Below, piece after piece: positions 36,061-44,799 of a DNA stretch of 64,000 nucleotides. Under the pieces are notes generated by a model, which did not search any database, was not told the DNA's origin, and saw only the letters and a list, made by a program, of their open reading frames with translations. The DNA is from an uncultured Bacteroidales bacterium (GTDB lineage: Bacteria > Bacteroidota > Bacteroidia > Bacteroidales > Muribaculaceae). The stretch is taken from assembly GCA_902774055.1 (NCBI GenBank), contig CACYGX010000014.1, forward strand, positions 20,086 through 84,085. Direction: 5' to 3'. A program made the position numbers and the translations under genes. Positions within the stretch are counted from its first letter, which is position 1; each line of letters opens with the position of its first letter.

Positions 36061-38505
36061 TTACAACTCGATGGCGTCTTTGACTTTTTCGGGCAGTAGG
36101 GCAAGGTCAAGCACCTCCTTGATGGTGTTGACGTAGTGGAATGTCAGTCCCTTGAGGTAGATTTCGTTAATTTCCTCAATATCCTTGCGATTGTCCTTAC
36201 ACAAGATAATATCCTTGATGCCAGCACGCTTGGCAGCGAGAATCTTCTCCTTGATGCCGCCCACGGGGAGCACTTTGCCACGCAGGGTGATTTCGCCTGT
36301 CATGGCCAGGTGGTCTTTCACCTTGCGTTGGGTGAATGACGAAGCGAGCGATGTCACCATCGTCACGCCAGCCGACGGGCCATCCTTGGGAATGGCGCCC
36401 TCTGGTACATGGATATGGATATTGTATTTGTCAAACAACTCTGGGTCAATGCCAAGTAAAGAGCAGTGTGAACGCAAGTATTGCAGGGCGATAACCGCCG
36501 ATTCCTTCATCACATCACCCAGATTGCCTGTCAAGGTCAGTTTCTCGCCTTTGCCACGAGCCAGCGAGGACTCCACAAACAGAATTTCGCCTCCGACGGC
36601 TGTCCATGCCAAACCTGTCACTACTCCGGCAAACTCATTGCCCTCATACTTGTCACGGCTGTAATCAGGAGAACCCAAATACTCTTTCAGGTTCTCTGGC
36701 TTGATGCTTGTGGGATAGGCATCACCAGTGGCCTTGTGACGTGCCACGCGGCGCAGCACTGTGGCAATCTTTTTCTCCAGCTGGCGAACGCCCGATTCAC
36801 GAGTGTAATCGTAAATGATCTTCAAGATCACCTGCTTGCCAAACTTGATTTCATTTTTCTTGAATCCGTTCTCTTCCAGTTCCTTGGGGATGAGATGGCG
36901 CTTGGCGATTTCCAGTTTCTCCTCAGGGATGTAGCCGTTGATCTCGATGACTTCCATGCGGTCGAGTAGGGGACGGCTCACGGTAGAGAGGCTGTTGGCC
37001 GTGGCGATAAAGAGGATTTTTGACAGGTCATAGTCCACATCAAGATAGTTGTCATGGAAATGACCGTTCTGCTCGGGATCAAGCACTTCGAGCAAGGCCG
37101 AAGATGGGTCGCCCTTGAAATCCTGTCCCACCTTGTCAATCTCGTCGAGCACGATGACAGGGTTGTTGCTGCCGCACTTGGCAAGGGCTGCGATGATGCG
37201 GCCAGGCATAGCGCCGATATAGGTACGGCGGTGTCCGCGAATTTCAGCCTCGTCGTGCAGACCGCCTAACGAGATGCGGGCATACTCCCGGTGCAGGGCA
37301 TCGGCGATGGATTTACCCAGCGACGTCTTGCCCACGCCGGGAGGGCCATAGAGGCACAGGATGGGCGCCTTGAGGTCACCGCGCAGTTTGAGCACCGACA
37401 GGTGCTCCAGGATGCGGTCCTTGACTTTCTCAAGCCCGTAGTGGTCATGATTGAGTTTCTCTTCGACTTTCTTGAGGTCAAAGTTGTCCTCGGTATAGGT
37501 GTCCCACGGCAAGTTGAGCATGTTGTCGAGGTAGGCATATTGAACCGAATAATCGGGAGTCTGCGGATTGAGGCGTTCAAGTTTGCGCAATTCCTTGTCA
37601 AACTGTTTCTTCACATCCTCGTTCCACTTCATCTTGTTGCCGCGCTCCTGCAATTCCTCGATGTCATCAATGTCGGTACCCAATTCCTCCTGGATGGTGC
37701 GAATCTGCTGTTGCAGGAAGTGGTCACGCTGCTGTTGGGATAATTCCTCACGCGTGCGGGACTGGATATTGGCCTTGATTTCCACCAGTTGCTCTTCACG
37801 GGCAAGCAGGGCAAACAACAGATAGGCGCGCTTCTTGATGTCATTCTCCTCAAGCATGCGCTGCTTCTGGTCTGAGTCAAAAGCGATGTTCGTGGCCAGG
37901 AAATTGATGAGGTACACCGGATTGTCGATATTCTTCATCGCAAACGCCAAGTCACGACCGTTCTGTCCCATGTTGCGCAGCATTCTCAGGGTGGTCTCGA
38001 CGATGGATTTCATCAGCATCTCGAACTCCCGGTCACCATGCTTGGGCAGTTTCTCCTCGACCAGCGAGACGGTACCGCGCATGTAGGGGGTGTTGACCTT
38101 GATGGCCTCAAGACGACAAGCCGAGCGGCCCTGCAGTATGACGTTAGTCGAGCCGTCGGGCAATTCCAGAATCTTGACTACAGTAGCGATAGCACCCTCG
38201 TGGTAAAGGTCTTTTTCCACGGGATCCTCGACATGACTGTCAAATTGGCAGAAGACCGCTACCTTGCTATGGCTCTCGATGGCCTCTTTGATGAGGCGCA
38301 TGGATTTCTCACGTCCCACCGAGACGGGCATCGTCATCGACGGAAACATTACCATATTGCGCAAGGGGAGTACGGGTATATCTTCTGCAATATTGCCCTG
38401 AAGATCAGCAATATCGTCTTCTTCGTGAACCTCGGTGAAAATAGGCACCACGCGTGCGGTAACCTCATTCATTTCGGCATCAATGTTGTCCAAGAAATCA
38501 ATCAT
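36061..38505 (-). CDS. lon: ATP-dependent protease Lon (LonA)
   Basis: Cytosolic AAA+ serine protease degrading misfolded and regulatory proteins. With the ATG at 38503-38505 it is 814 residues: LON substrate domain (about 40-240), coiled-coil linker, AAA+ with Walker A 'YGPPGVGKTS' and Walker B 'VIVLDEID', then the protease domain with the Ser-Lys dyad Ser711 ('KDGPSAG') and Lys754 ('GGIKEKIL'). An upstream frame to 38556 is rejected because the -7 element 38554-38561 overlaps it. Convergent to mtnN. Confidence 0.96.
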   Translation of the reverse strand: MIDFLDNIDAEMNEVTARVVPIFTEVHEEDDIADLQGNIAEDIPVLPLRNMVMFPSMTMPVSVGREKSMRLIKEAIESHSKVAVFCQFDSHVEDPVEKDLYHEGAIATVVKILELPDGSTNVILQGRSACRLEAIKVNTPYMRGTVSLVEEKLPKHGDREFEMLMKSIVETTLRMLRNMGQNGRDLAFAMKNIDNPVYLINFLATNIAFDSDQKQRMLEENDIKKRAYLLFALLAREEQLVEIKANIQSRTREELSQQQRDHFLQQQIRTIQEELGTDIDDIEELQERGNKMKWNEDVKKQFDKELRKLERLNPQTPDYSVQYAYLDNMLNLPWDTYTEDNFDLKKVEEKLNHDHYGLEKVKDRILEHLSVLKLRGDLKAPILCLYGPPGVGKTSLGKSIADALHREYARISLGGLHDEAEIRGHRRTYIGAMPGRIIAALAKCGSNNPVIVLDEIDKVGQDFKGDPSSALLEVLDPEQNGHFHDNYLDVDYDLSKILFIATANSLSTVSRPLLDRMEVIEINGYIPEEKLEIAKRHLIPKELEENGFKKNEIKFGKQVILKIIYDYTRESGVRQLEKKIATVLRRVARHKATGDAYPTSIKPENLKEYLGSPDYSRDKYEGNEFAGVVTGLAWTAVGGEILFVESSLARGKGEKLTLTGNLGDVMKESAVIALQYLRSHCSLLGIDPELFDKYNIHIHVPEGAIPKDGPSAGVTMVTSLASSFTQRKVKDHLAMTGEITLRGKVLPVGGIKEKILAAKRAGIKDIILCKDNRKDIEEINEIYLKGLTFHYVNTIKEVLDLALLPEKVKDAIEL

Positions 38506-38553
38506 AATAGTGTAGCAGTCTGCGTATAAATGATTATCTAGCAATTCGGGTGC

Positions 38554-38561
38554 CAAAATTA
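38554..38561 (-). promoter_or_regulatory. -7 element of lon
   Basis: TAATTTTG on the minus strand, 48 bases before the chosen lon ATG. It helps to decide the start codon. No heat-shock operator such as CIRCE was recognised. Confidence 0.5.
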
Positions 38562-38639
38562 CTACTTTTTCTTTGGATTGGCCGTAATAACAAGTCCGCT
38601 TTTATAGAAAAATAACACAATAGTATTCAAAATGGAAAA

Positions 38640-38672
38640 CGAGCGGCTCGTTATCCGTCAACGGGCCGCTCG
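38640..38672 (-). terminator. Terminator of the amidase-propeller gene
   Basis: CGAGCGGC (38640-38647) pairs with GCCGCTCG (38665-38672), with an inner CGTT/AACG stem. On the minus strand it is followed by TTTTCCATTTT. It begins 27 bases past the stop codon at 38700. Confidence 0.85.
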
Positions 38673-38699
38673 CATCAATTAAGTTTTAATTAGGAGATA

Positions 38700-41600
38700 T
38701 TACTTTAACACCTTTATACTCTGGGTTGAACCGTCGCTGTAGGTGCGAACGATGATGTTCACGCCTTCAACAGGTTGGCTATACTCGATACCACGAATAT
38801 CATAATAACGCTCGCTGACAATCGTCTTGGCTACTTGGGTCTCGTTGACTGCTGTGGGTCCAAAATCAACCGAGATTGTACCACAGGCGGGAGTGGTGTG
38901 AACGTTATGGTCGGTAGGCAATGAGTAAACACCGATGTTTCCTCCAGCGCATACCAGGTTGCCTGCATAGTCAAATGCCATCTGGAAGATGGAACCGGCA
39001 CTGTTGCGGGCATCGGCAACATAGGAGTACTTGGGCGTGATACTGGGTGTGGTGCCCTCCCATGTCATGTCAAAGAACTGCAACGTGCCGCTACCGTCCT
39101 GAACAACGAGCAAGTCGCTGGCAGCGTTCACGGCAAAGCCTGCACGGTCACTACCGTTCAGCATGTCGATGTAGGGCGAGCGACCTGAGTTGAAGGTCAC
39201 ATTACCGTCGTTGTCCACAAACATGAGCGAAGGCACACCAGCGGTGTTATTGCCGGCACTGCGGTACTGGGCAACCCAGACGCCACGACCGCCGCCGTCA
39301 GCCATCACGTTACCGTTGGTGTTGAGCTGCCATGCGCCAATGTCGAAGTACTGGCTGGGAGCCGTGCTCCAGGTGTCCACGATGCTGCCGTCGGGCTGGC
39401 CGATGTTGTAAACACCCACGCCGTTGCCGAAGTCCTCAAGATATACATACAACTTGGTGTCTGCGCCCTTGCCACCGATGGCAACGCCTGGTGTCGAAGA
39501 GCCGACATTCACGCCGTTATTGGAAATCAGACCGTCGCTGTTGCGCTCTCCAATGAAGAACGTCGTCCATGTGCCCTCCAGGTCGGTGGGATCGGCAATG
39601 AACACACCCGACGTGGGATCGCCCCAATCAGGAACATAAAGTTTACCTTGAGCGTCAATGCCCATGCGGTAGTTGCTGCGCCATACGCGGTTGCCGTTGT
39701 AAACCTGGTCGCTCACACGCACACCGTTGGCGTCATACAGATAGACGCCGTTGCCCGGATCGTTATTGGCAACGCGGTTGCCGGCGTAGATGGTACCCAT
39801 CCTGGGACTGCAGGGTGAGTTATCGACAGCGACAAACAACTGTCCGCTGTAAGTGTTCCCGAGCGGGTTGATGCGCTTGATGGTCTTGATTTCCTTACCC
39901 TCAAGCGTGATGTCCCACGTGAGTTCTGCGCCGTCTTCAACATTCAGGTCATTCATGTTGACAGCAATGCTGTTCTCGCCAGCTACGACATCAGGAATGT
40001 CGATGATGGCCACTCCGTTGCCGTCGGCATCATAGAAGGTGATATAGGCTTCCTCGGCATTGTCGTTAGCGTTGAAGGTGAAGATGTAGTTATCACCATC
40101 GGAAGTAGCGTTCAGGCCGTAGGCGTAGATGCCTGGCACTGCAGGCTGGGCATCGGCATCGGCCATCCACTTGGTGATCTTGTTGTCCTGCATCAGGTAG
40201 AGGATAATGTCCTGACCCTTAACGGCAGCACCCGTTGACATGAATTGGCATGCCAGAGGCTCCAAGTCGGTGTTTGTGGTGCTCACCAGGGCTGCCTGGT
40301 CAAGACCGGCCGTGATGTCATAGAGCTTGATACCGGCCACGGCGGTCTCGTTCATGTACGGCGTCACCATGTACTGGTGCTTAGCGTACTTGAAGAAGGA
40401 GATGCCGCGAGCCAGCGTGTCAGCCTCCTCGCCATCAAAGCGGGCCAGCACTTCGCTGTCCACGCCGTTTGTCATGGCTGGAGCAACCTCCATGGGCAAC
40501 GTGCGCTCACCGTCAACAAATACTTGGTCATCGTTACGCGGCGACAGGATTACCTGGGGATAGTCACCCACTTTCTTCTTAGTGAAGTTGCTGGTGGCAG
40601 CGATGGTCTTCTCGGTGTAAACGGTGCTGGTGATTTGGTCATTGGCAATAGCCAACTTGAGGAATCTCATGCCTCCGGCACTGGTAGCGCCATCGTTTGT
40701 TCCCAGGAACGTAATCAGGCAGTCACTGGCGGGGCCATCGATGGTAAACGACTGGCCAGCACGATAATAGTAGAAGTTGGCCGAACTCTGGGTGGTTATC
40801 CATTCGATAGGATCGCTATCGAAGTCTGCCCACTTGTAGAGTCGCAGTGTTCCGCGCTGGAAGCCCTCATTCACCTGGTCATTGCTAAACTGGGTTTGCA
40901 GCATATTGCAGCCCACGAGTTGTCCATCGGCAGTGAAGTTGATGTCATTGAGGCGGCTGTAGAAGCCGATATTGTCGGGCTCTACAGGTGCAACGCCATT
41001 GATGCTCAGTTCTTTGACGATTGCCTTATCGACATTGTTGATGAGGTACAGGTGCGGTGTGCCGTCCTCGGCGTTGGTAAGCACGACAGTGCTGTCGCCA
41101 CGCACGAGCATACGCTTGATATCGCCAACAAACTCATATTCAGTGCCGCCATCATGCTCCAGATACAGTTCGTCGGGTGCAACGACATAACCGGGCAGGT
41201 TAGGCTCGGGATAGTTGGGATACAGGTCAGTCGGCACCTCATAGTCGGTGGCTTCGAGCAGAGGCACGGCATAGGTCGTCTTATTGGCCTCTACAACCAG
41301 TTCACCGGCAGCCTTGTTAATCAGTTCTTGCCACTGGTTGTCAACCGTATTTGCCATGTATTCACCTAGAGGCTTGAAACCTTCGGCCTCAACGGCCAGG
41401 GTGTAGTTGCCGGGCTCGAGGTCCTCGAACACGAATACACCATTGTAGTTCTGGTCGGTAGTATAACGTGCCACTTCCTGACCATTCTTGTACAAGATGA
41501 CAACAGCACCGTTGATGGGTGCCCACTGGTCCATCGTGCCTGCATTGTACTTGTACAGGTTGTCGATCAGATGGTTGTGAACGTCTTTCACCGAACCCAT

Positions 41601-42446
41601 GATATAGCCCTTGGAGTCAGGCGTGAGACCGAAGTACTCACCGATTCCGCGAGCAATGCGGATGCCTTCCTGGTGACAGTAATCAATGTTCAATGCGCGG
41701 TGGCGTGCCGGCTGATAGGTGTGGAAATAACCCTCAACCAGGAAACCAGGGGCGCAATGCTTGAGAACACCTAGGTATCCTGTGTAAGATTGCCCAGTGT
41801 TGGGGTCAACACGGGTCGATGAACTGCCATAGAAGTCAATGTCACCACGGATGTTGGGACTATTGGGTCCATAGTAGTTCATGGGGTCAATCTCATTGGT
41901 GTAGAACAGCGGCCAGCAAGCCGATGCCATGTCGCGGCTGCCAGGGGCATAGTCGCCTCCAGCACCATCCTTGCCACGGTACAGCATCAACGGGTAGTTG
42001 GTAGATGTGCCGTCGGTGGCGGCGTTGGAGTGGTGAGACAGGAACATGTCATAGTTGCCCACCTCGACCTCTTCACAGATTTCTGACAGGGGGCGGTTAT
42101 ACATCTCGGCGTCGGGCGCTCCCTGAACATAGGGGTACGGACCGTTTGCCCACCTCGACATGGTGATGTTGTCGGGTTTGACGCCCATCTTGATGAGTTG
42201 GGCGCGGGTCTGGATGGATTTCCACAAGTTGGTGTTCGACTCATAGAAACCATTAGTGTCGGGTCGGCCGGTCTCGGGCAGGTTGGGATAGGGGATAGTC
42301 GCCATTGGGCGGTCGTTAGGGCCCCAACTGCCGTGGCCCGGGTTGAGATAGATGCGTACTTCGTCGGCGGTTTTTGCCTGTAATGCGCCTGCTGCCATGA
42401 TGGCGGCTACGGCAAGTAATAGAATCTTTTTCATAGCGGTCATCAT
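38700..42446 (-). CDS. Secreted amidase_3-like protein with propeller region and T9SS-like tail, 1248 residues
   Basis: Large secreted protein. After the signal peptide (to about residue 24) comes an N-acetylmuramoyl-L-alanine amidase (amidase_3)-like domain: Zn ligands His38 ('LNPGHG'), Glu69 ('FYESNTNLW') and His139 ('LSHHSNAA'), and catalytic Glu238 ('FLVEGYFH'). Residues 285-375 look like a carboxypeptidase-regulatory/fibronectin-like beta sandwich ('GVFVFEDLEPGNYTLAVEAEGF' region). The rest, to about 1200, is repetitive beta-propeller-like sequence. The final 35 residues ('YYDIRGIEY', 'SDGSTQSIKVLK') resemble a type IX secretion sorting tail. Its ATG overlaps the upstream gene's stop (ATGA). 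The true target, cell wall or another amide, is unproved. Confidence 0.75.
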   Translation of the reverse strand: MMTAMKKILLLAVAAIMAAGALQAKTADEVRIYLNPGHGSWGPNDRPMATIPYPNLPETGRPDTNGFYESNTNLWKSIQTRAQLIKMGVKPDNITMSRWANGPYPYVQGAPDAEMYNRPLSEICEEVEVGNYDMFLSHHSNAATDGTSTNYPLMLYRGKDGAGGDYAPGSRDMASACWPLFYTNEIDPMNYYGPNSPNIRGDIDFYGSSSTRVDPNTGQSYTGYLGVLKHCAPGFLVEGYFHTYQPARHRALNIDYCHQEGIRIARGIGEYFGLTPDSKGYIMGSVKDVHNHLIDNLYKYNAGTMDQWAPINGAVVILYKNGQEVARYTTDQNYNGVFVFEDLEPGNYTLAVEAEGFKPLGEYMANTVDNQWQELINKAAGELVVEANKTTYAVPLLEATDYEVPTDLYPNYPEPNLPGYVVAPDELYLEHDGGTEYEFVGDIKRMLVRGDSTVVLTNAEDGTPHLYLINNVDKAIVKELSINGVAPVEPDNIGFYSRLNDINFTADGQLVGCNMLQTQFSNDQVNEGFQRGTLRLYKWADFDSDPIEWITTQSSANFYYYRAGQSFTIDGPASDCLITFLGTNDGATSAGGMRFLKLAIANDQITSTVYTEKTIAATSNFTKKKVGDYPQVILSPRNDDQVFVDGERTLPMEVAPAMTNGVDSEVLARFDGEEADTLARGISFFKYAKHQYMVTPYMNETAVAGIKLYDITAGLDQAALVSTTNTDLEPLACQFMSTGAAVKGQDIILYLMQDNKITKWMADADAQPAVPGIYAYGLNATSDGDNYIFTFNANDNAEEAYITFYDADGNGVAIIDIPDVVAGENSIAVNMNDLNVEDGAELTWDITLEGKEIKTIKRINPLGNTYSGQLFVAVDNSPCSPRMGTIYAGNRVANNDPGNGVYLYDANGVRVSDQVYNGNRVWRSNYRMGIDAQGKLYVPDWGDPTSGVFIADPTDLEGTWTTFFIGERNSDGLISNNGVNVGSSTPGVAIGGKGADTKLYVYLEDFGNGVGVYNIGQPDGSIVDTWSTAPSQYFDIGAWQLNTNGNVMADGGGRGVWVAQYRSAGNNTAGVPSLMFVDNDGNVTFNSGRSPYIDMLNGSDRAGFAVNAASDLLVVQDGSGTLQFFDMTWEGTTPSITPKYSYVADARNSAGSIFQMAFDYAGNLVCAGGNIGVYSLPTDHNVHTTPACGTISVDFGPTAVNETQVAKTIVSERYYDIRGIEYSQPVEGVNIIVRTYSDGSTQSIKVLK

Positions 42447-43339
42447 TTAGTCACATTAATAATATAAGCTTCTCCGGCGGGAGTACTGAAAGCAATCTTG
42501 CCATTGGCGGCATGGGGATACATGGCGATGGTCGACTCGTCGGTCAATACCTGAGTCGTGCCGTCGAGCGTGGCGGCAACGATCGTCGAGGCATAAACTA
42601 ACTCGCCGTCGTCCAGGTCGAGCATTCCCACGACGGTGTTGTCGTCATACCACACGGGAGCGCGCATCTTGCCCACCTTGCGTACATTGCTGCCATCAAG
42701 GTCGCACACATAGGCGCCATGGGCTGCCTGGTAGTAGAGCACCTTGGTGCCGTCGGGTGATAGCGAAGCCCACAAGTAGCTGTATCCGCTGCCATTGGGC
42801 GACAGATTGCGGGTCTTCCCGTTTACGGTGATCATCAGCTGGTCTTTTTTGATCGACAGCACGGGAACGTTCTGTGCCTTGGCGTTACCGACGGCTTTCT
42901 TGCTGAATTTGCCCTTATTGACAACGCCGGCGCTGGTGGCGTCGATCGCATAACCCTGAAGGTCACGGGTGGGCTTCACTAGCGTCTGGGTGGCGCCAGT
43001 TGCCATGTTAACACTCTTGAGCGTCGAATACTTCAAGTGCTTCTCATTGAAGGAACTCTCTCGATAGACGACAGTTTGGCCATCGGGAGAAATCTTCACG
43101 TTGTGGCCCGCACTGGGTGCAGTACTTATGACCTGAGTTTGATGCGTACTCAGGTCCAGCTTGGTCAGGCCCTGGTTGGTGGCGCTAGTCAGCAGCAGGT
43201 AATCACCCTGGGGGCTGATGGCTGCCACTGCGGCTTGCTCAGGCAGATTGACTTTCTCGATCGAAGTCACATTCATTACCTGTGCCATTGCGGTCAACGA
43301 GAAACCTAACGCTAGTGCGAAAAGAAATTTTCTCATCAT
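42443..43339 (-). CDS. Exported PD40/TolB-like beta-propeller protein
   Basis: A 298-residue exported protein with signal peptide ('MMRKFLFALALGFSLTAMAQ'). It has repeated PD40-type blades: 'AAISPQGDYLLLTS', 'VKISPDGQTVVYRES', 'ASLSPDGTKVLYYQ' and 'HAANGKIAFSTPAGE', each with the SPDG turn. Such propellers act as protein-binding scaffolds or periplasmic sensors. Its stop overlaps the start of the 1248-residue amidase-propeller gene by ATGA, so the two are translationally coupled and probably work together. Confidence 0.82.
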   Translation of the reverse strand: MMRKFLFALALGFSLTAMAQVMNVTSIEKVNLPEQAAVAAISPQGDYLLLTSATNQGLTKLDLSTHQTQVISTAPSAGHNVKISPDGQTVVYRESSFNEKHLKYSTLKSVNMATGATQTLVKPTRDLQGYAIDATSAGVVNKGKFSKKAVGNAKAQNVPVLSIKKDQLMITVNGKTRNLSPNGSGYSYLWASLSPDGTKVLYYQAAHGAYVCDLDGSNVRKVGKMRAPVWYDDNTVVGMLDLDDGELVYASTIVAATLDGTTQVLTDESTIAMYPHAANGKIAFSTPAGEAYIINVTK

Positions 43340-43402
43340 AATAAGGTAAATGGTTTAAGTTGGTTAAACAATAAATCTGATATATACTGTTGAAAATAAT
43401 AG

Positions 43403-43452
43403 GCAATACGTTGTATTGCAGCAAAAATATATAAAAAATGTGTAAATAACAA
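43403..43452 (-). promoter_or_regulatory. Promoter of the propeller-amidase operon with a palindrome at the start site
   Basis: On the minus strand TATTTTTG (43422-43429) has TTG (43450-43452) 20 bases upstream. Just downstream, around the expected transcription start, lies GCAATAC-gtt-GTATTGC (43403-43419), a perfect 7-bp palindrome placed as an operator would be. The leader is about 75 bases. Confidence 0.6.
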
Positions 43453-43505
43453 GTAAAATCTGTTTAAAAATTATAATCCGATAATAACTTGTGTAAATAA
43501 AAAGA

Positions 43506-43536
43506 CATCTGCACTCCAACCGTAGGAGCACAGATG
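43506..43536 (-). terminator. Terminator of prs
   Basis: CATCTG/CAGATG (43506-43511 with 43531-43536) enclosing CTCC/GGAG. On the minus strand it is followed by TCTTTTTATTT. It lies about 60 bases past the prs stop. Confidence 0.75.
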
Positions 43537-43597
43537 CCAAAAAACCTTTGTTTCTTTCTAATTATGTTACAAGAGCAATATGGTATTTATTGTCTAA

Positions 43598-44533
43598 TTA
43601 CTTGAAGAGGAATAGCTCGTTGATCGACCTCTTGATGTTAACATGCTTGATGGCGTGAGCAAACATCTTGTCCAGGCTCAGAACCCTCACCTTGGGGCAA
43701 CGCTCGGTATCGTAGGGGATACTGTCGCTGATGACCAGTTCGTCCAGGCCACTGGCCATAACCCTCTCGCTGGCAGGGTCGCTCATCACGGCATGGGAGA
43801 TGTAGGCGCGCACGCTGCGGGCGCCGTTTTCCTTCATCAGCGAGGCGGCCTTGCAGATGGTGCCGGCGGTGTCCACCATGTCGTCGATAAGGATGACGTC
43901 CTTGTCTTTCACGTCGCCAATGATGGTCATGGACTCAACCACGTTGGCCTGCAGTCGCTGTTTGTGGCACAGCACTAGTGGGGCATTGAAATATTTGGCA
44001 TAGGAGTTGGCACGTTTGGCGCCACCCACGTCGGGCGATGCAATGACCAGGTCCTTCAAGCCAAGCGAAGCGATATCAGGCACAAACATGGTCGATGCAT
44101 ACAAGTGGTCAACGGGAATGTCAAAGAAGCCCTGAATCTGATCGGCATGCAGGTCCATTGTAATCAGGCGGTCAATTCCCGCGGCAATCAACAGGTTGGT
44201 AACGAGTTTGGCGGCAATCGACACACGGGGCTTGTCCTTGCGGTCCTGACGTGCCCAGCCAAAGTAGGGGATTACGGCGATGACCGAATGTGCTGACGCA
44301 CGCTTGGCGGCATCAATCATCAACAAGAGCTCCATTAGGTTCTCGCTGGCCTTGAACGTGGATTGCACGAGATACACTTCGGCACCACGCACGGGTTCCT
44401 CATAGCAAACCTCAAATTCCCCGTCGGCAAAATGCGAGATATTGATTTTGCCTAATTCAACACCTAATTGTTTTGCAATCTTCAAGGCAACATAACGCGA
44501 GTTGGTGCCCGAGAAAACCTTCATTTCAGCCAT
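43598..44533 (-). CDS. prs: Ribose-phosphate pyrophosphokinase (PRPP synthetase)
   Basis: Makes PRPP from ribose-5-phosphate and ATP for nucleotide, His and Trp synthesis. With the ATG at 44531-44533 it is 311 residues, the usual family length. Seen: 'VFSGTNSRYVALKIAKQLG' start, 'FADGEFEV', the ATP/flexible loop 'YFGWARQDRK', and the PRPP-binding loop 'LIDDMVDTAGTICKAA'. A 17-codon upstream extension to 44584 is rejected because it overlaps the -7 element at 44572-44579. Divergent from rpsA. Confidence 0.94.
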   Translation of the reverse strand: MAEMKVFSGTNSRYVALKIAKQLGVELGKINISHFADGEFEVCYEEPVRGAEVYLVQSTFKASENLMELLLMIDAAKRASAHSVIAVIPYFGWARQDRKDKPRVSIAAKLVTNLLIAAGIDRLITMDLHADQIQGFFDIPVDHLYASTMFVPDIASLGLKDLVIASPDVGGAKRANSYAKYFNAPLVLCHKQRLQANVVESMTIIGDVKDKDVILIDDMVDTAGTICKAASLMKENGARSVRAYISHAVMSDPASERVMASGLDELVISDSIPYDTERCPKVRVLSLDKMFAHAIKHVNIKRSINELFLFK

Positions 44534-44571
44534 AACCAAATATAAATTATATAATGAATTGATAGTTTCTG

Positions 44572-44579
44572 CAAAATTA
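44572..44579 (-). promoter_or_regulatory. -7 element of prs
   Basis: TAATTTTG on the minus strand, 38 bases before the chosen prs ATG. Confidence 0.5.
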
Positions 44580-44705
44580 ATCATTTTCCTCGTTATCGCT
44601 CCAATTTGTGCCCAATTATTTTAGGGAAAACTATCATTTTTTTGTCGCAAATTTTAATTCACTCTCATTTGCGATTTTTTATTGTGAAAAAAGCGGCGTT
44701 TTTGC

Positions 44706-44735
44706 TTGTCGGTCAGGAAATTATTTGTACCTTTG
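44706..44735 (+). promoter_or_regulatory. rpsA promoter (TTG-N19-TACCTTTG)
   Basis: TTG at 44706-44708, spacer 19, TACCTTTG at 44728-44735 followed by C. The leader to the ATG at 44800 is about 58 bases. Confidence 0.75.
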
Positions 44736-44799
44736 CAGTCGCGCTTTTCGGGAACGAGTCCGAAAAGGCAGTTTAACTAACTTATTATTAACAATTTAA

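Noticed and set aside
40245-41369. A 374-residue plus-strand open frame inside the amidase-propeller gene
   Set aside because: Antisense shadow: the minus-strand gene has a signal peptide, catalytic motifs and operon context.
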